Shown in pieces: positions 8,539 through 17,515 of a stretch of 64,000 nucleotides of DNA. Both the position numbers and the translations under genes were made by a program. This stretch comes from Enterobacter kobei (GTDB lineage Bacteria > Pseudomonadota > Gammaproteobacteria > Enterobacterales > Enterobacteriaceae): positions 4,154,001 to 4,218,000 of the forward strand of contig NZ_AP024590.1 in the NCBI RefSeq assembly GCF_018323985.1, read 5' to 3'. The notes under the pieces were generated by a model. It was given only the letters and a program-made list of their open reading frames with translations, made no database searches and was not told the DNA's origin. The number at the start of each line of letters is the position of its first letter. The first letter of the stretch is position 1.

Positions 8539-9384
8539 TTATTTTGTGCGCGGGTCTGGAAGATTTGTGCACAGCCTGCGGTAATGCGCTGGCGACAGCC
8601 GGTAGGCGCGCTGAAACCAGCGCCCGAGGTGGCTTTGATCGGCAAAGCCGAGCGCCGCCGCCACGCTGGCGGGCTGCTCCCCCTGCGCCAGCATCGCCCG
8701 CGCCTTCGCCAGCCGCAGCTGGATCAGCCACGCATGCGGCGACAGATGAAACTCCCGCTTAAAACAGCGCGTCAGCGTGAAGCGATCGGTGCCGGTTTCC
8801 CGCGCCAGATCGTCAAGGCCGATATTCTCCCCGACAAAGGCGTACAGATAATCCCGCGCGCGATGGGCAATGGCCGCGCTCTGCACTTGCTGTGGCAGCC
8901 GTTTTCGCCACTGGCAGTGTTGCGTCAACTGGCTTAACAGCGTGTCCATGGTGCTGTGTTGCAGGATGCGCATTTCATCGCTGTGCAGTGCCGTAAAGGT
9001 CTGCGCGATGGCCCGGACTAGCGCCGGTTCACGGGCAATGGTGCGGTTAAAATGCAGCGAATAGCTCGAAGGCACGGCGTCATACAGCCCGCGCAGGGTG
9101 TCGGCAAGCCAGCGCTCATCAAGATAAAAAGTCAGGTAGGTAAAGCCGCCCGCCACTGGCGCGTCGCCGTCGTGGATCTCGCCAGGCTCCAGTAAAAACG
9201 CATCCCCCGGCGTACTGCGATGCCGTTCGCGGCGGCAGTGAAACTGCTGGGTGCCGGTCAGCGTCATGCCCACCAGATAGCTGTCATGCCAGTGCGGATC
9301 GTAGGCGTGCCCTTCAAAGTGCGCGCGGATCGTTTCTATGCCGGTTTCGTCGTGCTGCCGCAGTTCCAGCCAGTCTTGTGCCAT
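8539..9384 (-). CDS. AraC-family transcriptional regulator beside the LysE exporter
   Basis: A 281-residue regulator with an N-terminal cupin (AraC_binding) part, HWHDSYLVGMTLTG and GDAFLLEPGEIHDG, and a C-terminal pair of helix-turn-helix motifs ending LGRWFQRAYRLSPAHYRR. ATG at 9384 is chosen because GGAGGA precedes it; the frame stays open upstream to 9501 but without family support. It is the first gene of an apparent two-gene unit with the LysE-type exporter, implying effector-controlled export of an amino acid or related compound. An 18 bp sequence in its upstream region is repeated exactly at its own 3' end. The effector is unknown. Confidence 0.85.
   Translation of the reverse strand: MAQDWLELRQHDETGIETIRAHFEGHAYDPHWHDSYLVGMTLTGTQQFHCRRERHRSTPGDAFLLEPGEIHDGDAPVAGGFTYLTFYLDERWLADTLRGLYDAVPSSYSLHFNRTIAREPALVRAIAQTFTALHSDEMRILQHSTMDTLLSQLTQHCQWRKRLPQQVQSAAIAHRARDYLYAFVGENIGLDDLARETGTDRFTLTRCFKREFHLSPHAWLIQLRLAKARAMLAQGEQPASVAAALGFADQSHLGRWFQRAYRLSPAHYRRLCTNLPDPRTK
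8554..8571. repeat. 18 bp direct repeat, copy 1 (3' end of the AraC gene)
   Basis: GTCTGGAAGATTTGTGCA overlaps the last codons of the AraC-type gene (coding CTNLPD on the minus strand) and sits 54-71 bp ahead of the exporter start. The same 18 bases recur at 9433-9450 ahead of the AraC gene. Confidence 0.85.
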
Positions 9385-9432
9385 ATGTCCTCCCGGATTT
9401 CCGAGTGTAGCATTCACAGCCGCGCGGGGAAT

Positions 9433-9450
9433 GTCTGGAAGATTTGTGCA
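9433..9450. repeat. 18 bp direct repeat, copy 2 (AraC promoter region)
   Basis: An exact copy of the 18-mer at 8554-8571, in the same orientation and about 50 bp upstream of the AraC ATG. One copy before each gene of the pair suggests a shared operator for the AraC-type protein; this is inference. Confidence 0.85.
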
Positions 9451-9565
9451 GCCAGGCAAAAAATGGCTGATATTGCAGCAAACTGCCGTAAAGTTAAGCA
9501 ACTAAACGCGATTTCCCCAAATAGAGTTGACGCCGCAGGGGGATTAAGGTTTAATTCGCCCCGTT

Positions 9566-9641
9566 GCCCGGATAGCTCAGTCGGTAGAGCAGGGGATTGA
9601 AAATCCCCGTGTCCTTGGTTCGATTCCGAGTCCGGGCACCA
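9566..9641 (+). tRNA. pheU: tRNA-Phe (GAA)
   Basis: 76 bases that fold as a standard cloverleaf with anticodon GAA in loop TTGAAAA, T-loop GGTTCGATTCC and an encoded CCA end; as far as I can recall it is identical to E. coli tRNA-Phe. A strong terminator follows. pheU/pheV tRNA genes are common integration sites for genomic islands, and the 3' end of this one is repeated at 19494-19547. Confidence 0.98.
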
Positions 9642-9676
9642 CTATTTAGAAGAACCCGCCTATGGCGGGTTTTTTG
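9622..9676 (+). repeat. Island attachment site, left (att at the tRNA-Phe 3' end)
   Basis: The 55 bases from the T-arm of tRNA-Phe through its terminator recur at 19494-19547 with one missing G and one C-to-T change. Duplication of a tRNA 3' end is the mark left by tyrosine-recombinase integration. This copy completes the functional tRNA gene. Confidence 0.88.
9653..9675 (+). terminator. Terminator of tRNA-Phe
   Basis: AACCCGCC-TAT-GGCGGGTTTTTT is a short perfect stem with a T-run directly after the tRNA. The same hairpin, with one change, is present in the right attachment copy. Confidence 0.92.
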
Positions 9677-9721
9677 CTTTTGGGAATAAGTGATCGGCGT
9701 GACAGGCTTTATGGCCCGCTG

Positions 9722-10180
9722 TTAATTATTCAGCTCTACAATCTTAATGGACATTATTGCCGTCAGATATTGAGTGCTTTTTTCTAACGGCCAATCCCAC
9801 CATGCCAGTTCTTCCAGTCTCGCTATGGCTTCCTCTGTAAACCCTTTTTAAATCATTCTAGCAGGATTACTCCCACTGCAGCATAAGCGGGCACATCAGT
9901 CGTCACCACAAAACGTGATGAGATTATCGCCCCCAGGCATAATAAGCGCAGCCAATCCAGACATTATTGCCAACCACCGTCTCGTCTTTATAGGGCAGAT
10001 CTCCGGCTGCAGGCCGTGCTTTTTCCCAGGCATTACTAAAGATATAAAACGGGAAAGTTGAGAAGCCGAAAATTTTATGATTTGCGCCATTCATAATGAA
10101 CTGGACACCTTTTGCTATCGCACAAAACTTACCAATGATCAGCTTGTCGCCAATAAACGGAAAATGATAAAGCACGATCA
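9722..10180 (-). pseudogene. Decayed Vat/CatB-type xenobiotic acetyltransferase
   Basis: Minus-strand pieces read YHFPFIGDKLIIGKFCAIA, FIMNGANHK, TVVGNNVWIG, then after a frameshift ALIMPG, then NPARMI, and finally TEEAIARLEELAWWDWPLEK ending near LNN-stop. These are in-order blocks of the hexapeptide-repeat acetyltransferases that inactivate streptogramin or chloramphenicol. The N-terminal ~50 residues are missing, a middle segment is deleted and there are internal stops, so no active enzyme is expected. The remnant abuts the stop codon of the AlbA_2-type gene. It explains most of the otherwise gene-free stretch 9680-10197. Confidence 0.8.
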
Positions 10181-10197
10181 GCCTTGAACATACAGAT

Positions 10198-12312
10198 TCA
10201 AACCGCACTATACCCCTGCTTCGGGTCATTCTTATACTGCGGAAACGCCAGCTTAAGCTCTCCCTGCTCCACCAGCGGTTTTAAGTACTGCTGACGCAGC
10301 GCGTTAGGGTTACGATTAATGATCTGCCCCAGCGCAGCAACGGAAATATACTGCCCCTGACACACATTCAGGATCACACTCTTCATCAGCTCTTTATCCC
10401 CCAGACGCAGCCTTTCACGCGGAACGGCAGCCAGAGCAAACAACGAATCCCGAAAAGCATCGGTGAGATTTTCAACATCATCAATATAAGGCCGATCGAT
10501 AAAACGATTGAGCAAACGGCCATACTCATCCCGAGATGCGGGTTGATCGCCCTCAGCAATATATGTGGAGCTATCCTCGTTATGTGTGAACCCCAACTCG
10601 TTATATGTGGAGTTCCCCTCGTTATGTGTGGAGCTCTGCTCGTTATATGTGGAGCTATCCTCGTTATGTGTGAACCCCAACTTGTTATATGTGGAGTTCC
10701 CCTCGTTATGTGTGGAGCTCTGCTCGTTATATGTGGAGTTCCCCTCGTTATGTGTGGAGCTCACAACCCCACCTAACGAGAACACCTCATCCGGCGTCAT
10801 GACTGATACTCCCGGCAAAGTGTAATATTTGTTTTTCTGTTCACCCCCTGCGACCAGAAAACCTTTACTTTCCAGCCGGGGAAGCGTCAGCGTGACTTCG
10901 CGGGAGTGCCGGGTTGTTAACTGGCAGGCCCGTTCATGGTTGACCCAACCTTCAATCGCCGCCGTTGCAACAATCACCTGTTCAAAATCGTCAAGCTGAT
11001 CGAAGGTCTCGCCAAACCGCTGATGCAAATCATCCAGAACACGTTGTGGGATCAGACTGGCGGTGGGTAACTCCAGTATTGTCTGCGCCGGAGAGGGATT
11101 TTCTCTTAATCTCGGCATACGCCAGTTGGTCGTTCGCCAGCCGCTGAAAATCTTTGGCATTCCTGAGCCAGCACGTTCCCCTAAACCAATCAGCAAAAAC
11201 ATCTGGTGCAACAACCTGTTGCGGCAATCACTGACGCCCCCCGCAATCACATCTTCCAGCGGCAGGCGCATCAAACCGGGATTCCGAAAGCCAAACATAT
11301 CGGGACGTTTAACGATCAAAACAGAAACGCGGTCGGTAAAATCAGCATGAACCAGTGTATTGACCAGCGCTTCACGCAACGCGATATGCACTGGCGTATC
11401 CGTTCTGCGCTGGCCGTCTTCAAGCGTAAACGGCACTTTCAGATCGGCAACAAGCTTTTGATATACTTTGCGATAAAAATCAAACAGGTTTCCCGACCAT
11501 GTACCGTCCGGACATACCCGATCCACCCAACGCAGCTCCGTTTTAGCTTCGGGGCGTTCCTGATAATCCACCATGTAGTTAGGCGCTGCGGCAATAATCG
11601 CATCCCATTTGCCAAACATGAGAACACCAGCCAGCGTAATTCCTTCTTTTCCGGTTTCACGATCTTTACGCCAGCCACCAACCATTTTAAATAGTTCAAA
11701 CGGCTCACAGGCCAGATAAGGATGCTGCGGGTTATTTGCCGAAAGCAGATTGCGATACACTTTCAGGCTGTCCAGATCGATATCGTCCTGAAAGGTGTAG
11801 TGTTCCGAAAGCACTTCATTATCGCGGCTGTCGTGGATCTGCTCTGCAAGCATCCGTTTGACGGTCATGTCATCACAAAGGCGATCGCCTTCGTGCAGGC
11901 GTTGATAAGTATTGCCTAATGGGGACTTTTTCAGGTGAACCGGCTTTTGTTTACGCATCGCCTGTGGGATATGGATCGCCAGAACGTCCTTTCCCTGTAA
12001 AGATACAAGCTGTACGTCATTTTCCGATCGCAGCACATTCACGCTGACCCGGTCGCGATCGTTTAGCTGATTAAACAGATCGGTTTTTATCTTTTCAGGA
12101 TCGACGACGCCAACCGATGTAAATTCTCCAGCCTGTTCTTTTACGCCGAGAATGACCCAACCACCCCGACCATTCGCCATCGCAGAGTAAGTGGGCCAGA
12201 AGTCTTTCGGTAACTCGCCTTTGCCGTCTTTTCCCCCTGCCAGCTTGAACTCTATCTGTTCCGACTCGACAAGGGTTTGCAGATCTATAATGTCTTTTAT
12301 TTGCAAAGGCAT
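10198..12312 (-). CDS. Schlafen AlbA_2 / RecG-C-like ATP-binding protein with heptad repeats
   Basis: A 704-residue protein. ATG at 12312 is chosen for its AGAGGAACC site and because it precedes the conserved LVESEQIEFKLA start of the AlbA_2 domain (about residues 10-140; contains FKLAGG and GGWVILGV). The middle has an ALREALVNTLVHADF segment and a NPG plus GERAGSGMPKIF segment, typical of the HATPase_c_4/RecG-C-like region. A winged-helix-like stretch follows (HERACQLTTRHSREVTLTLPRLESKGFLV). Then nine to ten heptads alternating STHNE.. and STYNE.. form a tandem repeat at about residues 518-585, before a conserved-looking C-terminal helical part. Such proteins are usually called ATP-binding or regulatory proteins of unknown function. 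It lies 98 bp downstream of jetD on the same strand with a palindrome in the gap, so it may be part of, or a regulator near, the Wadjet operon. Confidence 0.8.
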   Translation of the reverse strand: MPLQIKDIIDLQTLVESEQIEFKLAGGKDGKGELPKDFWPTYSAMANGRGGWVILGVKEQAGEFTSVGVVDPEKIKTDLFNQLNDRDRVSVNVLRSENDVQLVSLQGKDVLAIHIPQAMRKQKPVHLKKSPLGNTYQRLHEGDRLCDDMTVKRMLAEQIHDSRDNEVLSEHYTFQDDIDLDSLKVYRNLLSANNPQHPYLACEPFELFKMVGGWRKDRETGKEGITLAGVLMFGKWDAIIAAAPNYMVDYQERPEAKTELRWVDRVCPDGTWSGNLFDFYRKVYQKLVADLKVPFTLEDGQRRTDTPVHIALREALVNTLVHADFTDRVSVLIVKRPDMFGFRNPGLMRLPLEDVIAGGVSDCRNRLLHQMFLLIGLGERAGSGMPKIFSGWRTTNWRMPRLRENPSPAQTILELPTASLIPQRVLDDLHQRFGETFDQLDDFEQVIVATAAIEGWVNHERACQLTTRHSREVTLTLPRLESKGFLVAGGEQKNKYYTLPGVSVMTPDEVFSLGGVVSSTHNEGNSTYNEQSSTHNEGNSTYNKLGFTHNEDSSTYNEQSSTHNEGNSTYNELGFTHNEDSSTYIAEGDQPASRDEYGRLLNRFIDRPYIDDVENLTDAFRDSLFALAAVPRERLRLGDKELMKSVILNVCQGQYISVAALGQIINRNPNALRQQYLKPLVEQGELKLAFPQYKNDPKQGYSAV
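10561..10762 (-). repeat. 21 bp tandem repeat inside the AlbA_2-type gene
   Basis: Nine full 21-bp units (10561-10749) and a partial tenth encode alternating heptads ending THNE and TYNE. A higher-order 84-bp unit occurs twice (10561-10644 and 10645-10728) with a single base difference, indicating recent duplication by slippage or unequal exchange. The frame is preserved because the unit is a multiple of three. Confidence 0.95.
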
Positions 12313-12357
12313 AGAGGTTCCTCTGGCTGAAAAATGTTCGGCTATATCATACCGCAT

Positions 12358-12375
12358 CTACCGAATATCCGGTAG
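12358..12375. promoter_or_regulatory. Palindrome between jetD and the AlbA_2-type gene
   Basis: CTACCG-AATATC-CGGTAG has perfect 6-base arms and sits just upstream of a TATGAT -10-like hexamer (12346-12351, minus strand), about 35 bp before the AlbA_2-type ATG. It could be an operator for separate control of that gene; no regulator is identified. Confidence 0.45.
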
Positions 12376-12410
12376 GTTGCTAAGGGTACTGACGGATCTT
12401 TCAACCTTAT

Positions 12411-13559
12411 TTATAATCCTTTCTGCCACCTGACCAGCGCCTCTGCAACTACCCCAGCAGGCAAAAATTCCTGCTCCAGACGACCACGCGGTAAGCAGGT
12501 TAAGTAGCGATAAAAATCGATCTCTTCATTAAGCAAGCCATCAGGTATTGCTTGCTGCGCTTTTACCGGTTCAGGAACGGCGCTATAGCTGGCATATTGC
12601 TCAAACAACTCATGGTTCATGAGCAGAACATCAAGCGTCGGGCGACAGCGCCTGGCTCTCGCCAGCATCAGTAGCCCCCAGCTATCCATGTCCCCCCAAT
12701 AGGCAACGTGTTTTTCATCCAGAACTGAGCTGGATAACCATTGCACGTCAAGGCCACACCCTAAAATCGCGATAGTGTCAGATAACGCTGGAAGTTGATG
12801 CAGACACTGTTCATTTTCAATCACCAATACACGCGACACGGGCAATGCCGTTTCTGCCAGTTCCGCCGTCGTTACCCGGCATTTTTCAAAAGGGAGCAAT
12901 CCGGGTGATAGCGGTGCAACCAAAACCCAGTGGCTGGACTCATCAAAAGCGTCAAGAAAGGTGGTTAATCCCTGCTCGCTGGCTTCGCCTGAAAAACGCA
13001 CATCCAACATTCGGGTTAATAACGAAATATTATTCTCGATAAATTTGGTATCCACCCCTTGCCCGGAAAGTAGTCTTAACGGCAACCCTTTTGCGCAGCC
13101 TGGCTCTAATCGGCAGGCCAGCCGGGCCGCGCTGATGATGTTTTGTGGGTCTTTGTGCCGCCAGAGAGAACGATGGCTGACCAACAGCGGATGAAAAATG
13201 GGATCAACTTGCTCAATAATTCTCTCCAGCAAGCGAAATTCCCGACTCACCGTCGCATCTGCCGCTGCGTTGATCCAGTCAGATGGGCCATTCATGATCC
13301 AGCGTAACGGCATTGATATCGGTCCGTCGCTCGCCCGATAACTGACCTCTTCCCATTCCACACGCCCAACCGTTACTTGCCGCCATAACTGCACGTGCTG
13401 CAAAACGTACTGCGTTTGCTCTGCGAACATTCTGGCGGAAGGTTTGCCAATGGGCAGGCAGAGCGGCCAGCTACCTGGGGGAAGTAAGCGCTCAGCCCGA
13501 AGCTTTGTGTTATCCCACTGCCGGGCAAGTTTTTTACGCAGTTCATCAGGAGAATACAT
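12411..13559 (-). CDS. jetD: Wadjet protein JetD (Toprim-type nuclease subunit)
   Basis: JetD is the nuclease of the Wadjet plasmid-defence complex; it cleaves circular DNA after the SMC motor has extruded it. The 382-residue product (start MYSPDELRKKLARQW) has an N-terminal DUF3322-like part and a C-terminal DUF2220/Toprim part with the acidic residues in VLVIENEQ and YWGDMDSWGL. ATG at 13559 starts one base after the jetC stop, with GGGAG upstream; the upstream ATG at 13568 would overlap jetC. It is the last gene of jetABCD. All expected acidic motif residues are present. Confidence 0.9.
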   Translation of the reverse strand: MYSPDELRKKLARQWDNTKLRAERLLPPGSWPLCLPIGKPSARMFAEQTQYVLQHVQLWRQVTVGRVEWEEVSYRASDGPISMPLRWIMNGPSDWINAAADATVSREFRLLERIIEQVDPIFHPLLVSHRSLWRHKDPQNIISAARLACRLEPGCAKGLPLRLLSGQGVDTKFIENNISLLTRMLDVRFSGEASEQGLTTFLDAFDESSHWVLVAPLSPGLLPFEKCRVTTAELAETALPVSRVLVIENEQCLHQLPALSDTIAILGCGLDVQWLSSSVLDEKHVAYWGDMDSWGLLMLARARRCRPTLDVLLMNHELFEQYASYSAVPEPVKAQQAIPDGLLNEEIDFYRYLTCLPRGRLEQEFLPAGVVAEALVRWQKGL

Positions 13560-13560
13560 T

Positions 13561-16500
13561 CTACACATTCTCCCGTCGCTGGTAGTGTTGTTCAAGCTCT
13601 TCCCAGCTCAGCGAAGCCATATTTGAATCCTGACCGCGCCGATGTACGACAATCGCCGACCGGGTATGGTCACGCAGCAGGCGCATTTCCTTATTAGGGG
13701 TGATAAATACAGCATGTAAGCCAAACTCTCTAAGCGCGGCAATGATCCTGCCCGCCACGGCATGAGAGCTGCGGGAGAAGGCTTCATCAAGGACAATGGT
13801 ACCGAAAAGCGGATAACGGCTCCCCGCAGGACAAAGCGCATAGCTAAGCGATGCGGTCAACACGTAAGACGCGATAATCTCTTTTTCTCCGCCACTACCG
13901 CCCTGCGGGCCGGTACGTGACTCAATCACATTTCCACTCTGACGATCCATCACCGATACGGCGAACTCCAGACGAAAACGGGGGTCCAGCAGCGCCTTCG
14001 CCCCCAATGTGCGATTTCGTTCACAGGCATCCCGCAGTTGCGCCACCAGCACCTGCAAAGCCTGATAATGGCTCTCGCCATTATCATCAACAAACCGGGC
14101 GGCATTTAGCTGACGCTGCGCTTTTTCAAGCGTGCGCAGGCTTTCATGGACAACTTTTTTCGTATCCAGACGCAGGTAGCGACCCGGCTGAAAATCGACC
14201 CGGAACATGGTTTCATTGAGTTCGCTGAGTCGCGCTTGAATCACTAACACCTCATGCTCGATATGGCTGAGCAGTTGCGTTACGCCGTCGTCGGATGAAC
14301 GGTTCAGATAATCAAGAAAGCGGTTGAGCTTTTCCGGCAGGGCTTCTTCGGTCAGTTCCTGCAAACGCTGTAAATAGACAGGTATATCGTCCAAATCAGC
14401 ACCTGCCTCAACGAGCGCCCCGGTATCCACACGTTTAGCTTCAGACATACGCTTGGTCAACTCAATGTTCAGTCGATGCAGTTCACCTTTAACACCCTCA
14501 ATTTCTTGCTGAATTCCCCGCTCATGTTGACGTTCCAGCTCGCGAATATCAGGCAGTTGCGCCAGCGTCACCGCCGGAAAATGTGACGCGCACAACTCTC
14601 GCTCTTCATCCTGAATACCTTGTTGCGCGGTTTGCTTAGCCTGACGTTCTGCGGCCCGGGCTGAAGTGAGTTCTGTCTCCAGTTTGATGGTGATTTTATT
14701 GGCGACCCTGAACTGTTTATCCAGTTCAGATTCAACCATTTGAGCCTCATCAAGTTTTGCTTTCGCTACGCTGGCGTCAGAATCCGGGCGGATCAGATTC
14801 TCCAGCCGCTCCTTGAGCGCTTCCAGTTGGCTCCTTGCGCCGGGAACATCGATGCTATCGAAATCAATTTGTTGTATTTTCTGGAATGAAATGGCCTGAT
14901 TTTGCAAAAGCCCTACCTCGCCTTTCGCAAACTCAAATGCCGCGTTTGCGGTTTTAACCTGCTCCTGAAGCGCGGCAATTTCTTTGGCAAGGAAGTTCAG
15001 GCGATCGCGGTTATCGAATCCCGTCAGCCAGTCTTCATCAAGGCGTTTCTGATCCTGCTTGTCATAAAAACGCTGTTTACCAGACATTAACCCCTGAACC
15101 GTCATAGCATGAGGCATGTCACGCAACTGTTCAGGGCTGTCAACACAATGCCTGTCGCTTTCTGCCAGTAATGCTTTGACGGCTTCTCGCCACGGATGCT
15201 CTTTCCACAACAGCTTGCGGGTAAATCCATCGTCGAAGAACCGGGCGGGCGAGTGCGGTAATTTGACTTCCAACAGCCGCACATGCAGACGGTTATTACG
15301 CTGATTTATCCAGCGTAGCGCTTCCGGTGCAGATTCTGGCGAAACAAGAATACGCAGCCTGTTACTGCCAACCGCGCGTTCAATCGCACCGCGCCATTGC
15401 GCCTCTTCCGGTTTAACCTGTATCAGTTCAGCGACGAAAGGCAGTTCAGACTCATCAACGTTCAGCGCTTTTGCCAGCTCGCCGCGAAACGCCTGATAAT
15501 GTGCGGGAAGGTTAGAATCCGGACGACGCGCGATCTCGGCGCGTTCAGTTTCCCGTTCGCGAAGTTCTTCGGTAATGTTATGACTGTTAGCGCTTTTTTT
15601 ATACAGCTCTTCTTCTTTCAGCTTTATATCACCGTCAAGCCGCTCAAGCCGCAGTTCGACTTCATGCTGATTCGCCTCCAGTTGAGGCTGGCTCAGGTCA
15701 GACAGCAATCCAAGATTGCGGGTCAGTTGTTGATACTGGCGCGCCAGAGTCTCTCGACTGCCGAGCGTTTTTTGCCAGTCCTTGATACGCTCGTTCAGTT
15801 CATCAATATTGGCGCCGCCGACCTGGAGATAGCGCTGCATACAGTCGCTAACCACCTTTTTTTGCAACTCAAGCCGTGACTGGATCTGCTCTTCGCGAGT
15901 CTGTGCCTCACCAAGCTCGACTTCAAGATGGCTAACCTTTTCCTTCCACAGTTGGCTTGCCTGTTGTGCAAACCAGATGGGCAACAGCAATTTCAGCGCC
16001 TGCCTGTCAGCAAGTTGTTGTTCTTGCTTCTGGTACTTATCCCAACTCAGGGCGACAGGTTGTAAAGACTGCTGCTGTTTGCGCGCCGTCTCCAGCTCCT
16101 GATGAATTTCTGTCAGACCATCAAAACTATTGGCTACTTCTGTTGCGCGATCGAAGGCAGAATGATCGTCCAGCACCAGTTCGCGGAAAATCTCATCAAT
16201 ACTGTTTAGCTGTTTTAACCCTGCCGCCCGGTTTAACAGCGTAAATGCGTTTTCCCCCACTTCGAAGAAATCCCGCAGGCGGGTGCCGCCGTCATGATAA
16301 ACGTTCAGCCAGTGTTCAAGCGTCTGCCCAGGATTATCGCTGAACAGCCAGAGCCTTTTCATATCCGTCACGCTGGAGCTGGTGGAATCAAACCACAGCA
16401 GCGATCCCAGACGGACCTGCCGCCCTTCACGCTCCAGCGTCGCGGCAATGCCGGTCACGGTTTTACCCGGTCTGGCAATATGCGATTGCCCCTCCCCGCC

Positions 16501-16764
16501 ATCGCCGGGTCCGGATACGCCGCGCACGTAGGAGATAAGATCCCTGTCGCTTTCATGCCCTCCAGTTGAGGCCAGGTTGTAACGGGGATTGGCGCAGAGT
16601 AGCGTCATTAAGGCATCGACCAGCGTCGTTTTTCCGCTCCCGGTTGGGCCAATAACGGCGGTACCTTCCTGATGAATAGCTGCCTGATGCAGCCCATGAA
16701 AACCGCCCCAGTTGAACAACTCGATACGAGTGAGAATAAAAGATTCCTTTCCAGCCTGATTCAT
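13561..16764 (-). CDS. jetC: Wadjet protein JetC (SMC/MukB-like ATPase)
   Basis: Motor subunit of the Wadjet complex, an SMC-family ATPase like MukB/MksB that extrudes plasmid DNA loops. The 1067 residues show a Walker A motif GPTGSGKTT at 39-47, long coiled-coil arms rich in E, Q, L and R (about 230-420 and 600-850) flanking a hinge-like middle (about 450-560), the ABC signature GGSGGEKE near 955 and Walker B IVLDEAFSR near 990-998. Both ATPase halves are intact. The ATG overlaps the jetB stop by four bases (ATGA), indicating translational coupling. Confidence 0.95.
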   Translation of the reverse strand: MNQAGKESFILTRIELFNWGGFHGLHQAAIHQEGTAVIGPTGSGKTTLVDALMTLLCANPRYNLASTGGHESDRDLISYVRGVSGPGDGGEGQSHIARPGKTVTGIAATLEREGRQVRLGSLLWFDSTSSSVTDMKRLWLFSDNPGQTLEHWLNVYHDGGTRLRDFFEVGENAFTLLNRAAGLKQLNSIDEIFRELVLDDHSAFDRATEVANSFDGLTEIHQELETARKQQQSLQPVALSWDKYQKQEQQLADRQALKLLLPIWFAQQASQLWKEKVSHLEVELGEAQTREEQIQSRLELQKKVVSDCMQRYLQVGGANIDELNERIKDWQKTLGSRETLARQYQQLTRNLGLLSDLSQPQLEANQHEVELRLERLDGDIKLKEEELYKKSANSHNITEELRERETERAEIARRPDSNLPAHYQAFRGELAKALNVDESELPFVAELIQVKPEEAQWRGAIERAVGSNRLRILVSPESAPEALRWINQRNNRLHVRLLEVKLPHSPARFFDDGFTRKLLWKEHPWREAVKALLAESDRHCVDSPEQLRDMPHAMTVQGLMSGKQRFYDKQDQKRLDEDWLTGFDNRDRLNFLAKEIAALQEQVKTANAAFEFAKGEVGLLQNQAISFQKIQQIDFDSIDVPGARSQLEALKERLENLIRPDSDASVAKAKLDEAQMVESELDKQFRVANKITIKLETELTSARAAERQAKQTAQQGIQDEERELCASHFPAVTLAQLPDIRELERQHERGIQQEIEGVKGELHRLNIELTKRMSEAKRVDTGALVEAGADLDDIPVYLQRLQELTEEALPEKLNRFLDYLNRSSDDGVTQLLSHIEHEVLVIQARLSELNETMFRVDFQPGRYLRLDTKKVVHESLRTLEKAQRQLNAARFVDDNGESHYQALQVLVAQLRDACERNRTLGAKALLDPRFRLEFAVSVMDRQSGNVIESRTGPQGGSGGEKEIIASYVLTASLSYALCPAGSRYPLFGTIVLDEAFSRSSHAVAGRIIAALREFGLHAVFITPNKEMRLLRDHTRSAIVVHRRGQDSNMASLSWEELEQHYQRRENV

Positions 16765-17510
16765 ACCGCCTCCTCGCTGCCATCCTGTTCTGCCGCATCA
16801 TTTGGCGAGCTCTGTTGGACTATCTGCTCCTTCAGCCATGCCAGTAATGCCTGAAGATTTATCGGATCGGCAAGGTGGGCAATAATCGGGCGAATGACGA
16901 TCCGTTCATGTGCATCCGGCGACGTGACCAACCCATGCCCCTTTAATTGATCCAGTAAGGTAAGCAACCGGGTGCGTTCTTTTGATTCACTCCCCGGATC
17001 GCCAAGGTAAATCTGGAGCTGAGGGAGGAGATCGTCGATAGCGATCTGCGCCTGGCTGGCGCCAGTTCCGCTTTCTTGCTCCCAGGCAACAAAATGCTGG
17101 CGCAGTATGGCAACTAATAATGATTGTTCCAGGTTAAGCCGTTGCCGTCTCACCAGAGGGTGGGACCATTCATCCTGCTCCGGCGTTTCGTCAAGCCTGA
17201 CTTTGACATACAGCAGACCGCGGATCTCATCAATGCCGACATCCAGATCGAGAGCTTCCAGAATGCGAGTAACCTCTTCAGGATGGGTCAGTACGACGCG
17301 GTACAGATTGGGTTTACTGGCTTCTTCCAGAAGGCCGTATTTGAGCAATTCCTGAGTCGCTTCGCGTATTTTTTTCAGCGTTCGCGTTTCGCTACTGGCC
17401 GCACTTTCTCCAACAGACTCATCGGTAACGCCTCCGTCCGATGGTTCTGGTTCACTGCCTGCATTTGCCGTAACTCCCCGGTTAATCAGTCTGTCAAAAA
17501 AGCCCGCCAT
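16761..17510 (-). CDS. jetB: Wadjet protein JetB (MksE-like, DUF4194)
   Basis: Kite-type accessory subunit of the Wadjet SMC complex, corresponding to MukE/MksE. The 249-residue product starts MAGFFDRLINRGV, has an acidic disordered stretch at about 15-40, then winged-helix-like segments (TQELLKYGLLEEA, YRVVLTHPEEVTRILEALDLDVGID) and ends in an acidic tail. It is 5 bp downstream of jetA and overlaps jetC by four bases. The assignment rests on size, operon position and the DUF4194-like pattern. Confidence 0.9.
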   Translation of the reverse strand: MAGFFDRLINRGVTANAGSEPEPSDGGVTDESVGESAASSETRTLKKIREATQELLKYGLLEEASKPNLYRVVLTHPEEVTRILEALDLDVGIDEIRGLLYVKVRLDETPEQDEWSHPLVRRQRLNLEQSLLVAILRQHFVAWEQESGTGASQAQIAIDDLLPQLQIYLGDPGSESKERTRLLTLLDQLKGHGLVTSPDAHERIVIRPIIAHLADPINLQALLAWLKEQIVQQSSPNDAAEQDGSEEAV

Positions 17511-17515
17511 ACCTG

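Noticed and set aside
10543..10776. Regularly spaced repeats that could suggest a CRISPR array
   Set aside because: The units are 21 bp and contiguous with no spacers, and they translate in frame as heptads of the AlbA_2-type protein.
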